From Roseateles amylovorans (GTDB lineage Bacteria; Pseudomonadota; Gammaproteobacteria; Burkholderiales; Burkholderiaceae_C), in contig NZ_CP104562.2 in NCBI RefSeq assembly GCF_025398155.2, forward strand, positions 4,960,001 through 5,024,000: a stretch of 64,000 nt of DNA. Reading direction: 5' to 3'. The position numbers and the translations under genes are program-made. How positions within the stretch are numbered: the stretch's first letter is position 1; every line of letters starts with the position of its first letter. Below, one piece after another: positions 43,585 to 53,597 of this stretch. The notes under the pieces were generated by a model. It had not been told where the DNA came from, did no database searches, and saw only the letters and a list, made by a program, of their open reading frames with translations.

Positions 43585-44664
43585 ATGCCGAATCCGCCCA
43601 TCTCCTCCTCGCCGGTCTCCACCGGCTCCGATGACGACGTCTCGCTGCGGCGCAGCGGCGCGGTCGCTCGCATGCTGCGCATGCCGGTCGCCACCCTGCG
43701 GGTCTGGGAGCGGCGTTATGCGTTGACGCCACCGCGGTGGTCCACCGGTGGCCAGCGGCTGTATTCGGCGGATGACGTGCGGCGCCTGGCGTTGATCAAG
43801 CAACTCACCGAACTGGGCCACGCGATCGGCAGCCTGGCCGCGCTCGACATGTCGCAACTGCAGGCCGTGGCGGCCAACCATGTCGGCGCGCTGTCGGTGG
43901 CCACACGCCGTGAACACGCGCCAAGCGGCATTGAATCGCCCGCGCCGTGGCGGCTGGCCGTCATTGGGTCCGCCCTGGGTGCGCGCATGCAGCGGCCCTC
44001 CCTGCTGCGCCGATTGGGCCGAACCGTGCAGGTAGTGGGCCCCTTCGACTCGATGGCCGACGCCGCCCGATCGCTGGCGCTCACCGACATCGATGCGCTC
44101 CTCATCCATCAGCCGCATCTGCATGCCGGCTGGCTGGCGGAACAGGAAGCCGCCGCACCGCGCCTGATGGGCGTGCCGATGGCGGTGCTCTATGGCTTTG
44201 CGGCGGACGCGGTCTGCGAATCGCTGGCCGCCGTCGGTATCACGCTGCTGCGCGAGCCCCAGCCGGATGTGGTGATCGGCCACTGGCTGCGGCACTTCGG
44301 CCTGGAGACCGGCGACGATGGCCAGATGACCGTCGCGATGGCGGCACCGCCGGCCCCTGGCAACCCCTGGCCCGCACGGCGCTGGGACGACGACACGCTG
44401 GTGGCCTTTGCGAGCCGATCCTCGACCGTGGCCTGCGAATGCCCTCGGCATGTGGCGGAGCTGTTGATGCAGCTCTCCCACTTCGAGGGCTACAGCGCCG
44501 AATGCGAAAACCGCGGGCCGGCAGACGCGGCCTTGCATGACTACCTGCGGCAGGTGGCGGCCGAATCGAGGGCACGCTTCGAGTCGGCACTGGAACGCGT
44601 GGCGCAGCATGAAGGCTGGCCGCTGCCGGCGCCCGCGGATGCCAAAACAAACGCGAACGCCTAG
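43585..44664 (+). CDS. MerR-family regulator of the photolyase operon
   Basis: 359 residues. N-terminal MerR helix-turn-helix (RRSGAVARMLRMPVATLRVWERRYAL ... RLYSADDVRRLALIKQL, about 20-85). The long C-terminal region resembles those of LitR/CarH-type MerR proteins in length and position, but I do not see the cobalamin-binding ExxH / DxHxxG signature. The light or ligand sensor, if any, is therefore different. Divergent placement next to a photolyase operon is typical of LitR-type light regulators, so it most likely controls this operon. Confidence 0.88.
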   Translation: MPNPPISSSPVSTGSDDDVSLRRSGAVARMLRMPVATLRVWERRYALTPPRWSTGGQRLYSADDVRRLALIKQLTELGHAIGSLAALDMSQLQAVAANHVGALSVATRREHAPSGIESPAPWRLAVIGSALGARMQRPSLLRRLGRTVQVVGPFDSMADAARSLALTDIDALLIHQPHLHAGWLAEQEAAAPRLMGVPMAVLYGFAADAVCESLAAVGITLLREPQPDVVIGHWLRHFGLETGDDGQMTVAMAAPPAPGNPWPARRWDDDTLVAFASRSSTVACECPRHVAELLMQLSHFEGYSAECENRGPADAALHDYLRQVAAESRARFESALERVAQHEGWPLPAPADAKTNANA

Positions 44665-45090
44665 CGCGGTCGGGCCTTTTCCGCCCGGCACATCCGTGCC
44701 CTCATGGAGCGCCCGGCGTCCCGCTTCCGTCAATTGAACCTTGAGGAGGCACTGGCCACGCGGGACCGCTCGCCGGCGTCGGGCCCTGCCGCGGTACAGC
44801 GCCGCGCGCGCAAAGCCTGGCGGCGCAGCCCACCCAACGCGACGCCATAGGCCAGTCCGCCAATCGCGCTGACCACCCAGAGCGGGCGCCGATTGACTGC
44901 GGGGGCTGTGAAGCGCTTTTCAGCATGCTGCGCTTTCGCCATCCTCAAACTTGAGGATGACGTCCCGCCCCATGCAGACAGCGGCAATCGGCGGCCCACC
45001 GCTGCGATGTCCCCTCCATCAATCGTCCATTGAGGCGTACGATGCCTCACACTCGATCGTCAGCCCGTTTCGGAGCCAGACGACACGTCC
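44665..45090. other. Intergenic region with a CCTCAA/TTGAGG palindrome
   Basis: Holds the small possible gene at 44730-44942 and, at 44943-44956, the palindrome CCTCAAACTTGAGG directly before that start. Otherwise nothing recognised. Confidence 0.4.
44730..44942 (-). CDS. Possible small membrane protein
   Basis: 70 residues from ATG 44942. One central hydrophobic stretch (PLWVVSAIGGLAYGVALGGL) is flanked by basic residues. GAGG lies against the start codon, which is close for a ribosome-binding site. The frame opens further upstream but without good starts. No family recognised; it could be spurious. Confidence 0.35.
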   Translation of the reverse strand: MAKAQHAEKRFTAPAVNRRPLWVVSAIGGLAYGVALGGLRRQALRARRCTAAGPDAGERSRVASASSRFN

Positions 45091-47160
45091 ATGCGGCGCC
45101 GATTCGATGCGACCCCCGACGGGAGGCGAATGGAGACTGCACCTTTCTCAGAGACGTCTGAAGCCTGGCGTCGGCTGGTGGACCATGTGCCGTCGATGCT
45201 GGCCTACTGGGACCGCCATCTGCTGTGCCGATTCGCCAACCGCGCCTATGAGACCTGGTTCGGTGCCGACCCCGATCGGCTGATCGGCACCTCATTGCGT
45301 GATCTGCTGGGACCCACGCTCTACGCCTTGAATGAACCCTACATTCAGGCCGCCCTTCGCGGCGAAGAGCAGACCTTCGAGCGTGTGGTCCCGGGTCCCA
45401 ATGGCGTGAATCGTCACAGCCTCGCGAACTACCGGCCCGATATCCAGAACGGTCAGGTCGAGGGCATCATCGTCTCGGTCACCGAAATCACCCATCTCAA
45501 AAAGACTGAAGCGAGCCTGCGAAGCGCCATCAGTGCATTGGAAGAAGAGATCCGGCGGCGGCGCACCGCCGAGGACCGGTTGATCGATATCCAGCAGAGC
45601 CTGGCGGTCACGCTGGCGAGCATCGATGCCGGTTTCATTGCCACCGACCGCCTCGGACGTGTCACGCAAATGAATGACGTCTCCGAGCGTCTGACCGGCT
45701 GGACCCAATCCGATGCCCATGGCCAGTTGCTGTGGGACGTGTTCATGCGCGAGGGTCGAGACCCTGCCCTGCTCGCCGCCAACCCGGTCGACGTGATCGG
45801 CGACCAAGGCCTCACCGTCGACGTGGTTCATCATGTGGTGTCGATCGCACGCGACGGCACCCGCACGCCCACCGAGGTCAAAGCGGCCCTGACCTTCGGC
45901 GACGATGGCCAACAGCGCGGCGCCGCCCTGGTGCTGCGGGACCGCACCCGCCAACTGCAGGCGGAGATCGATGCGAGCCAACTGGCGGCAATTGTCGAGT
46001 CCTCGCATGACGCGATCATCGGCATGAGCCTGGACGGCCACGTCAAGACCTGGAACAGCGCAGCGACCGCCTTGTTCGGCTACCCGCTTCAGGAAGTCAT
46101 CGGCCATTCGGTGCGGCGACTCATTCCTCTCGATCGACAGGACGAGGCGTTGCGCCTCGTCTCCCGACTCAGCCGCGGCGTCCGCACGCCCGCCTTCGAG
46201 AGCACCTGGCAGAGCCGGGACGGCCGTCCCCTGGAGGTGTCGGTCACAGTTTCACCGATTCATGACGCCGATGGCGTGATGGCCGGCGCCTCCATGATCG
46301 TCCGGGATGTCTCCGACCGAAATCGCACCGAGCGACTGGAGGCCGAGAAGCGACAGATCCAGGAGGCGAGCCGCCTCAAAAGCCAGTTCCTTGCCAACAT
46401 GTCCCATGAACTCCGAACGCCATTGAACGCCATCATTGGATTCTCGGAATTGATGCTCGCAGGCCGGGTGAGCCCGGATTCGCCCAAACAGAAAACCTTT
46501 CTCGGGCACATCGCCACCAGTGGCCGGCATCTGCTGCAATTGATCAATGATTTGCTGGATCTGTCCAAGGTCGAATCGGGCAAGTTCGAATTCTTTCCCG
46601 AGACGATCTCGTTGCCGGCGCTGGTCGAACAGGTCAGCGATTCGCTGCATGCGGGCATGGACCAGAAACGGATCCGTCTGAGCCTGCAGGTCGACAACGG
46701 GCTGGACGCGGTGTTCCTCGATCCGGTCCGGTTCAGGCAGGTGCTCTACAACTACCTCTCGAATGCCATCAAGTTCACACCACCGGACGGTGAAGTCGCC
46801 ATCCGCGTGACCCGCGAGGAGCCGCATCATTTCAGGCTGGAGGTGGAGGACACCGGCGTCGGCATTGCGCCGGAGAATATTCACCGTCTCTTCACCGAAT
46901 TCGGACAGATCGATGCCGGCCGCGACCGACAGCACCAGGGCACCGGGCTGGGCCTGGCGCTGACGCGGCGACTGGTCGAAGCCCAGGGCGGCCAGGTGGG
47001 CGTTCGAAGTCAGCCCGGCCGAGGCAGCGTCTTCCACGCCCGACTGAATCGCCGCCATGGCACCGATGCCGCCGTCGTCCCGGCGGGTCACCCGTCCGCC
47101 ACCGCTGACCGCGCTGAGAAACCTGAACATCCCGAGCCGCTTTCGCAGCGATCGCTGTGA
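45091..47160 (+). CDS. Multi-PAS sensor histidine kinase
   Basis: 689 residues (ATG 45130 is an alternative start with GGGAGG close by). Three PAS domains are visible: about 25-145 (MLAYWDRHLLCRFANRAYE), 170-290 (IDAGFIATDRLGRVTQMN) and 300-415 (SHDAIIGMSLDGHVKTWN). HisKA has H439 (NMSHELRTPLNAIIGFSEL), followed by HATPase_c (NYLSNAIKF, DTGVGIAPE, GTGLGLALTRRL). No membrane helix, so a cytoplasmic sensor. Followed 59 bases later by a single-domain response regulator, its probable partner. Confidence 0.92.
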   Translation: MRRRFDATPDGRRMETAPFSETSEAWRRLVDHVPSMLAYWDRHLLCRFANRAYETWFGADPDRLIGTSLRDLLGPTLYALNEPYIQAALRGEEQTFERVVPGPNGVNRHSLANYRPDIQNGQVEGIIVSVTEITHLKKTEASLRSAISALEEEIRRRRTAEDRLIDIQQSLAVTLASIDAGFIATDRLGRVTQMNDVSERLTGWTQSDAHGQLLWDVFMREGRDPALLAANPVDVIGDQGLTVDVVHHVVSIARDGTRTPTEVKAALTFGDDGQQRGAALVLRDRTRQLQAEIDASQLAAIVESSHDAIIGMSLDGHVKTWNSAATALFGYPLQEVIGHSVRRLIPLDRQDEALRLVSRLSRGVRTPAFESTWQSRDGRPLEVSVTVSPIHDADGVMAGASMIVRDVSDRNRTERLEAEKRQIQEASRLKSQFLANMSHELRTPLNAIIGFSELMLAGRVSPDSPKQKTFLGHIATSGRHLLQLINDLLDLSKVESGKFEFFPETISLPALVEQVSDSLHAGMDQKRIRLSLQVDNGLDAVFLDPVRFRQVLYNYLSNAIKFTPPDGEVAIRVTREEPHHFRLEVEDTGVGIAPENIHRLFTEFGQIDAGRDRQHQGTGLGLALTRRLVEAQGGQVGVRSQPGRGSVFHARLNRRHGTDAAVVPAGHPSATADRAEKPEHPEPLSQRSL

Positions 47161-47219
47161 GCCTTCAACCTCCACCGGTGCGGCAACACCCCAGGTCCAG
47201 ATTCAAGCGGAGTCACTCG

Positions 47220-47633
47220 ATGAGCAAACCTCGCGCACTGATCGTGGAGGACAACCTCGAGAACGCCGAGCTGGCGTCCTTCGTGCTCGACGAGGGGTTC
47301 ATCGTCGACGCCGTTTCCGATGCCACGGACGTGATGCGCAAGGTCGCCTCGTTCCGCCCCGATGTGATCCTCATGGACATCAAGCTCGGCGGCGGCGATG
47401 GCCTGTCCTTGACGCGCCAACTCAAAGCCGATCCCGCCACCGCCGAGATCGTCGTCATCGCCTTCACCGCCTTCGCCATGAAGGACGACGAAGCGCAACT
47501 GCGCTCGGCCGGCTGTGATGCCTACATTGCCAAGCCCATCGACGTCACCCGCTTCGCCGATGAAGTCCTCGCAGCAATGGCTGCCAAGGCGCAGCGACCT
47601 CATCAGAGTGGAGACGGCCACCTGGACGGTTGA
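47220..47633 (+). CDS. Single-domain response regulator
   Basis: 137 residues with GGAG seven bases upstream of the ATG. A receiver domain only: 'ALIVEDNLENAELA', phospho-acceptor D53 (VILMDIKLGGGDG), switch Thr (IAFTAFAMK) and Lys in 'AYIAKPIDV'. DivK/CheY-like. Position directly after the PAS kinase suggests phosphotransfer between the two. Confidence 0.9.
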   Translation: MSKPRALIVEDNLENAELASFVLDEGFIVDAVSDATDVMRKVASFRPDVILMDIKLGGGDGLSLTRQLKADPATAEIVVIAFTAFAMKDDEAQLRSAGCDAYIAKPIDVTRFADEVLAAMAAKAQRPHQSGDGHLDG

Positions 47634-48012
47634 GTCACCCGTGCCAGGCCCCATGCCTCCATCGCTTCCCTCGCCTCCCTCGCCTCCCCTTCAGACCCTC
47701 GGATCGATGCCCCGTTTTCGGTCATCCCGCTCGGGTGGCCGATCGGACGGCAGGCATCGGCGTGGCCCGCAGGTCCCCGAACGGAACTGCGTCGAGCGAC
47801 GACGTCCTCTCTGGACGACGCCCTGGAATTGGTGGATCATCGTTCGCAGTCCACCGTGTGGGATCAAGCGGTGCCCCTGGCGCAGACGCGAGAGATGTCG
47901 GAGCGAGCATCTTGACGAGGTCAGTCGTTGGTTTGCCTGAGAGTCCGCTCATGGATGAGTGCTACGCGGTGGCCGGGCCCGATGCCTCGCACCGAGAGAA
48001 TGGGGTCCCACG
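47634..48012. other. Intergenic region without recognised features
   Basis: 379 bases between a response regulator and a hybrid kinase on the same strand. No gene, hairpin or repeat of note; it probably holds the hybrid-kinase promoter. Confidence 0.4.
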
Positions 48013-51000
48013 GTGAGGCGCACCCGGCTCAGAACCCGTGTCATCGGTCTGGTGCTGGCGGCCTTCTCGGCCCTGGGCGCGCTGCTGGCCTGGCACCTGG
48101 TCGATGACCGGCGCGCCCGCATCCAGACCTCCGAAGACAACCTGCTTGTCCGCGTCCGCCTGATTGCGGCGAAGCAGGACATCCTGGTCGAACGCGCGGA
48201 GGCGATCCTCGATGCGCTGATGGCCAATCCCACACCGCGCCCCGGGGCGGGCACCGAGGCCTGCAACGCCCAATTGGCGGAGCTGCTCAGACATCAGCCC
48301 GACTACGATCAATTCGGTGTCACCAACCCGGAAGGGGACCGTCTGTGCTCGGCCGTCAATCCGGGCAAGCCATTGAATTTCGCCGACCGCGGCTGGTTCA
48401 AGCAGGCCATTGCCTCCAACACCATTGCAGTGGGCGATGTCACCATCAGCCGCACCTTGGGCCGGCCCACCGTCACGCTGAGCAAGGCTCGTCGCGATGC
48501 CGATGGCAAGGTGCTGGCCGTCTATTACGGCGGCCTCAACCTGAACTGGCTGGCGCGCACGGTGGCCGCCTCGGATCGCCTGCCGGGCGAAGCGTTGACC
48601 ATCGTCGATGGCCGGGGCTACATCGTGGCCCGCCATCCGGACCCGGAGCAGTGGACCGGCACACCACTGGGCGCGGGTCTGCTGGCCGAGCGGCTGGGCA
48701 CTGGCGAATCCGGCGCCTTCGAGGCCCTCAACCGCGCCGGCGAGCGGCGGATGATCGCGCATGTGCCGCTGCTGCGATCCAGCTCAGGGAGCCGCTACCA
48801 ATTGGTCCTGGCCACCTCCATGGCGTCCGTCGAAGCCCCGGCGCGTCGCGAGGCGATCACGGCCTTCGGCATCCTGCTGACCGTGTTGCTGGCCACCGGC
48901 GCCGCGCTGCTCCTCGGACTGGATCGCTGGTTCGTGCGTCCCCTGCAGCATCTGTCCGACCTGGTGCAGCGCCAGCGCTCCGGCGAGCGAGGCGTTCGCA
49001 GCGAATTGCCCTACGGTGGCGACGAGATCGGTCATCTGGCCCAGGCCATCGACGAGGCGTCCGCCAAGATCGAGGAGCGCGAAGCCCGGCTGGAGTCCAG
49101 CAACCGCGCGCTGCGTGTGCTGTCTGCCGGCAACCGCACCCTGTTGCAGCGGCATGACGAAGCGGCCCTGCTGAACCAGATGTGCCGCGCCATCATCGAG
49201 GCGGGCCACTTCCGCATTGCCTGGGTCGGTTATGCCGAGGAGGACGGCGCGGTGCGGCTGATGGCGATGTACGGCGTGGAGCCGGGGTTGCTCGATGGCC
49301 TGCATGTGACCTGGGACGGCTCCGAACACGGCACCGGTCCGGTCGGGCGCGCCATCCGCGAGCGCGCGATCCAGGTCTGGACCCAGTCCGACAGCCGACC
49401 TGCGGATGCGGTGTGGAAGGCCGGCGCCTTGGCGCGGGGTTGTCGCGCCACGCTGTCCTTGCCGCTGGAGATCGATGGCGCCGTGATCGGCATCCTCAAC
49501 ATCTGTGCCGCCGAGGAACACATCTTCGAACCCGCCACCATCGACGTCCTGGAAGAGGCCTCGCACGACCTGGCGCTGGGCATTCGCGTGGCGCGGGCCG
49601 AGGTGCAACGGCGCCACTTCGAAGCGCAGTTGAAGGTCCATACCGATCAACTCGAAACGCTGGTGTCGACCCGCACCGCCGACCTGATCGAAGCGCGCGA
49701 GCACGCGGAGGTCGCCAGCCGCGCCAAGAGCGCCTTCCTGGCCAACATGAGCCATGAGATCCGCACGCCGATGAACGCCATCATCGGGCTGACCCATCTG
49801 ATGCGGCGGGAGAACCGCGATCCGTTGCAGCAGGACCGCCTGCACAAGATCGAGCGCGCGGCGCGACATCTGCTGCAGGTCATCAACGACATCCTCGACC
49901 TGTCCAAGATCGAAGCCGGCAAGATGGTGCTGGAGGACCTCGAGTTCTCCCGCGATGAATTGCTCTCGGGTGTGCTGGAGATGGTCGGCGAAGAGGCGAA
50001 CGCCAAAGGCCTGGAACTGGTGCTCGACACCGACCACCTGCCGGAGCGCATGCGCGGCGATCCCAAGCGCCTGGCGCAGGCGCTGATCAACCTGGTGGCC
50101 AATGCGGTGAAGTTCACCGAGCGCGGCTGGGTGCGCCTGCGCGGTCAACTGGATGCCCAGCAGGGCGACCGGTTGGCCCTGCGCTTCGAGGTCAGGGATT
50201 CGGGCATCGGCATCGTGCCAGAGCGCCAGCACAACTTGTTCAGCGCCTTCGAGCAGGCCGACATTTCCACCACGCGTCGTTTCGGCGGCACCGGCCTGGG
50301 CCTGGCCTTGACCCGCCACATCGCCAGCCTGATGGACGGTGAGGTCGGCCTGGAGAGTCGGCCCGGCGTCGGCAGCACCTTCTGGTTCACCGCCTGGATC
50401 GGCCGGGCCGCCACTGCGGACCCGGATCAGATGCGGGGCCGTCTGCGAGACCGGCGCGCCTTGTTGGTGGATGACCTGCCCGAATCGCTGGAGGCCGTGG
50501 CCGACGCGCTCCGTCTGCTCGGCATGACGGTGGACGGCCACCTGAACGGCCGCAATGGCGTCACGCATGCGGCCAGCGAGGCCACGGCGGGTCGCCGGTT
50601 CGACGTCATGCTCATCGACTGGCACATGGCGCCGCTCGACGGCTTCGCCACCCTGGCCGAGCTGCGCCGGCTGCTGTCGCACGGCATGCCGCCCTGCATT
50701 CTGGTGACCGCCTATGACGAGCCCGGCCTGCGCGTGCAGGCGCGCGCGGCGGGCTTTGATGCGGTCCTGGCCAAGCCGGTGACGCCGACCGCCCTGTGCG
50801 ACACCATCGGGCGTCTGCTGCGCAATGAGCGCGTCGGCGCGGCGGACGAACTCGCCACGAACGAGTCCATTCGATCCATGGACGCCAGAGACCTGATCGA
50901 GGAAGTCAACGCGCGCCATTTCGACAGTCCCATCGGCTCCGCCGAACCGCCCGGCCACGGCAGGACCCAGGCCGTCGCCCCGGCACTGTCGCCGCCACTG

Positions 51001-51837
51001 ACCGAAGAAGCCGCTCTGAGCGAGCTCCGGCAGCGCCATGCCGGCCGGCGTGTGCTGCTGGCGGAGGACAACCCCATCAACCAGGAAGTCGCGAGCGAAC
51101 TGCTGGCCTCGGCGGGACTGGCCGTGGAGCTGGTCTCGGATGGCGCCGCCGCTGTCGCGCGGGCGCGCGAGGCGGCGTTCGACCTCATCCTCATGGACGT
51201 CCAGATGCCCCTGATGGATGGTCTGGAAGCGACCCGTCAGATCCGTGCGGCGCTGGGCACCGCCCTGCCGATCGTCGCCATGACGGCCAATGCCTTCGGC
51301 GAGGACCGCCGTGCCTGCCTGGACGCCGGCATGAACGACCACATCGCCAAGCCGGTGGATCCCGTGCTGCTGTATGGCGCGCTGCTGCGCTGGCTGGCAG
51401 GGTCCACCGCCTCGACCGTTGCGCCGATGCCCTCATCGGTGGCGCAATCCAGCTTGGCAGAGCGGCTGACCGAGATCTCCGAGATGGACCTCGCGCTCGC
51501 GTTGAAGGGGATCGGCGGCAACATGGTGGCACTCACCCGCGTGCTTCAGCGCTTCGCGGCGCGTTATGTCGACGGGGCGGCCGAACTGATGGATGTCGAT
51601 TCGCCCGACCGAACCCAGCGATGGCTGACGATCGCGCACGCGCTGCGCGGTGCCTGCGGGGCGGTGGGGGCGGCCCCGTTGGAAATGAAGCTGCGCGACC
51701 TTGAATCCCGGCTGAAGAAGACCGGTGGCGACGACGACCTGTGCAAGGCCGCGGCCCAATCCATCAATGCGGAGCTGATCCAGCTCGCCCGCGCCCTGCG
51801 CACCGCCCTGGACACGCCGGACAGCGGGGCCGCGTAG
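48013..51837 (+). CDS. Hybrid sensor histidine kinase with dCache, HAMP, GAF, two receivers and Hpt
   Basis: 1274 residues from GTG 48013 (another GTG at 47959 is possible). TM1 (VIGLVLAAFSALGALLAW), periplasmic Cache sensor (about 40-280), TM2 (ITAFGILLTVLLATGAALLLG), HAMP and GAF (about 390-540). HisKA has H581 (NMSHEIRTPMNAIIGL), followed by HATPase_c (DSGIGIVPE, GTGLGLALTRHI). Two receiver domains have acceptors D869 (LIDWHMAPLDG) and D1062 (LMDVQMPLMDG). A C-terminal Hpt domain has H1209 (AHALRGACGAVGA). A complete internal phosphorelay of the BarA/ArcB kind. The final target regulator is not in the window. Confidence 0.93.
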   Translation: MRRTRLRTRVIGLVLAAFSALGALLAWHLVDDRRARIQTSEDNLLVRVRLIAAKQDILVERAEAILDALMANPTPRPGAGTEACNAQLAELLRHQPDYDQFGVTNPEGDRLCSAVNPGKPLNFADRGWFKQAIASNTIAVGDVTISRTLGRPTVTLSKARRDADGKVLAVYYGGLNLNWLARTVAASDRLPGEALTIVDGRGYIVARHPDPEQWTGTPLGAGLLAERLGTGESGAFEALNRAGERRMIAHVPLLRSSSGSRYQLVLATSMASVEAPARREAITAFGILLTVLLATGAALLLGLDRWFVRPLQHLSDLVQRQRSGERGVRSELPYGGDEIGHLAQAIDEASAKIEEREARLESSNRALRVLSAGNRTLLQRHDEAALLNQMCRAIIEAGHFRIAWVGYAEEDGAVRLMAMYGVEPGLLDGLHVTWDGSEHGTGPVGRAIRERAIQVWTQSDSRPADAVWKAGALARGCRATLSLPLEIDGAVIGILNICAAEEHIFEPATIDVLEEASHDLALGIRVARAEVQRRHFEAQLKVHTDQLETLVSTRTADLIEAREHAEVASRAKSAFLANMSHEIRTPMNAIIGLTHLMRRENRDPLQQDRLHKIERAARHLLQVINDILDLSKIEAGKMVLEDLEFSRDELLSGVLEMVGEEANAKGLELVLDTDHLPERMRGDPKRLAQALINLVANAVKFTERGWVRLRGQLDAQQGDRLALRFEVRDSGIGIVPERQHNLFSAFEQADISTTRRFGGTGLGLALTRHIASLMDGEVGLESRPGVGSTFWFTAWIGRAATADPDQMRGRLRDRRALLVDDLPESLEAVADALRLLGMTVDGHLNGRNGVTHAASEATAGRRFDVMLIDWHMAPLDGFATLAELRRLLSHGMPPCILVTAYDEPGLRVQARAAGFDAVLAKPVTPTALCDTIGRLLRNERVGAADELATNESIRSMDARDLIEEVNARHFDSPIGSAEPPGHGRTQAVAPALSPPLTEEAALSELRQRHAGRRVLLAEDNPINQEVASELLASAGLAVELVSDGAAAVARAREAAFDLILMDVQMPLMDGLEATRQIRAALGTALPIVAMTANAFGEDRRACLDAGMNDHIAKPVDPVLLYGALLRWLAGSTASTVAPMPSSVAQSSLAERLTEISEMDLALALKGIGGNMVALTRVLQRFAARYVDGAAELMDVDSPDRTQRWLTIAHALRGACGAVGAAPLEMKLRDLESRLKKTGGDDDLCKAAAQSINAELIQLARALRTALDTPDSGAA

Positions 51838-52024
51838 TCGCCTCGGCATCCGATGTCATCAAGAGTCATGAAATCGTTCGCGGATTCCGTGCACGGCCCC
51901 ATTGCGGCTGCGCGAGTTTGATTCACACAATGGTTCAAACAAGGGATTCCGGGATTGGCGTCGACGGCCACCTTCCCGCCGGCGACTGACCGGGCAATGC
52001 CGTCTCTGTTCTCAGGGAGCTGTC

Positions 52025-53584
52025 ATGCAAGCATTGAAAGACCGGTCCATCGCCACACGCATGAGACTGGGTTTCGCTCTATTGATCGTCATGAGCATGG
52101 CGGTGGCCGGCTTCGGACGGGTGGCGCTGAAGGAGGTCGGCATGCAGATGCATGAGCTCACCGACAAGCACATGGTGATCGTCAGCCTGCTCACCAGCCT
52201 CAAGGACAACGTCAATGTCACCGCCCGGGTGGCCCGCAACATCGCCCTGCTGAGCGACCCCGCCGCCAAGCAGCGGGAGAAAGCGCTGATCGATGCCAAT
52301 CGCAGCTCGACCCAGGAACTGCTCAAGCAGCTTCAGGCGCAACTGGCCGCGGACGCCGGCAGTGAATTGCTGGAACGGGTCACCCGCACCCGAGAGGCGT
52401 ATGTCAAGGTCATCAATCCCGCCATCAAGATGGGCCTGGAAGGCAAGAATGACGCCGCGCGGGATGCCCTTGTCGGCGAGGTCAGCCAGGCCCAAGTGGC
52501 CTATTTCGCTGCGCTGGACGAACTGATCGCCTTGCAACGCAAGGCGATGGACCAGTCCAGGACCGATGCGGACACCACCATTCAGCGCGCGGCCTGGGCG
52601 ATGGTGGGATTGCTTTCCTTGTCTGCCTTGCTCGGCGGGGGCATTGCGGGATGGATGGCCCGCAGTGTCACGCGGCCGCTGCTGTCGGCGATGAACATCA
52701 CCCAGCGGATTGCCAAGGGCGACCTGAGCTCCCGCATCGAGGCCGAATCGCGGGATGAGGTCGGGCAGCTGATGCTGTCCCTGCAGCAGATGCAGGAGGC
52801 CTTGCGCAATCTGGTCGGCGTGGTGCGCGCAAGCAGTGACTCGGTGGCCACCGGCGCCGGTCAGATCGCGGTGGGCAACGGCGATCTGTCACAACGCACC
52901 GAGCGACAGGCCAGCAGTCTTCAACAGACTGCAGCGTCCATGGAGCAACTCTCCGGCACGGTCACCCACAGCGCCGAGACCGCGCGCCAGGCCACCGACT
53001 TTGCCACCGCCGCCAATGGCGCGGCGCAGCGCGGGGCGGAGGTGATGGGTGAGGTGATCCACACCATGACCGACATCAACGAGGCCAGCAAGCGGATCGG
53101 TGACATCGTCAGCGTGATCGACGGCATTGCGTTCCAGACCAACATCCTGGCGCTGAATGCGGCGGTGGAAGCGGCCCGCGCCGGCGAAGCGGGACGCGGC
53201 TTCGCGGTCGTGGCCTCCGAGGTGCGCAGCCTGGCGCAACGCTCGGCCACGGCGGCGCGGGAGATCAAGCAGTTGATCACCAGCAACGTCGACAAGGTCG
53301 AGGCCGGCTCCCGGCTGGTGGGGACTGCGGGCAGCAGCATGCAGGAGATCCGCTCCCAGGTGATGAGCGTGGTGGGCCTGATCAGCGAACTGGGCCAGGC
53401 CTCGCAGGCGCAGAGCCGCGACATCATCCAGATCAACTCCGCGGTGGCGGAACTGGATGAGACCACGCAGCAGAACGCGGCCCTGGTGGAGGAATCCGCG
53501 GCGGCGGCGGACAGTCTCAGTCAGCAGGCGCGGATGCTGGTGGATGCGGTGAGTGCGTTCAAGCTGGAACCGAGCGCCGCTTGA
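52025..53584 (+). CDS. Methyl-accepting chemotaxis protein (Tar/4HB type)
   Basis: 519 residues from ATG 52025, with AGGGAG seven bases upstream. TM1 (GFALLIVMSMAVAGFGRVAL), a four-helix-bundle periplasmic sensor (about 35-190), TM2 (MVGLLSLSALLGGGIAGWMA), HAMP, and the highly conserved signalling tip 'IDGIAFQTNILALNAAVEAA' with 'GEAGRGFAVVASEVRSLAQRS'. No C-terminal NWETF-type CheR tether. Ligand unknown. It is the last gene of the plus-strand sensory block and converges with the YbjN gene. Confidence 0.95.
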   Translation: MQALKDRSIATRMRLGFALLIVMSMAVAGFGRVALKEVGMQMHELTDKHMVIVSLLTSLKDNVNVTARVARNIALLSDPAAKQREKALIDANRSSTQELLKQLQAQLAADAGSELLERVTRTREAYVKVINPAIKMGLEGKNDAARDALVGEVSQAQVAYFAALDELIALQRKAMDQSRTDADTTIQRAAWAMVGLLSLSALLGGGIAGWMARSVTRPLLSAMNITQRIAKGDLSSRIEAESRDEVGQLMLSLQQMQEALRNLVGVVRASSDSVATGAGQIAVGNGDLSQRTERQASSLQQTAASMEQLSGTVTHSAETARQATDFATAANGAAQRGAEVMGEVIHTMTDINEASKRIGDIVSVIDGIAFQTNILALNAAVEAARAGEAGRGFAVVASEVRSLAQRSATAAREIKQLITSNVDKVEAGSRLVGTAGSSMQEIRSQVMSVVGLISELGQASQAQSRDIIQINSAVAELDETTQQNAALVEESAAAADSLSQQARMLVDAVSAFKLEPSAA

Positions 53585-53597
53585 CCGCTTCCTGACT

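Noticed and set aside
48784..51342. An 852-codon minus-strand frame opposite the hybrid kinase
   Set aside because: Antisense to a multi-domain kinase with every motif intact; Gln/Arg/His-rich without domain signature.
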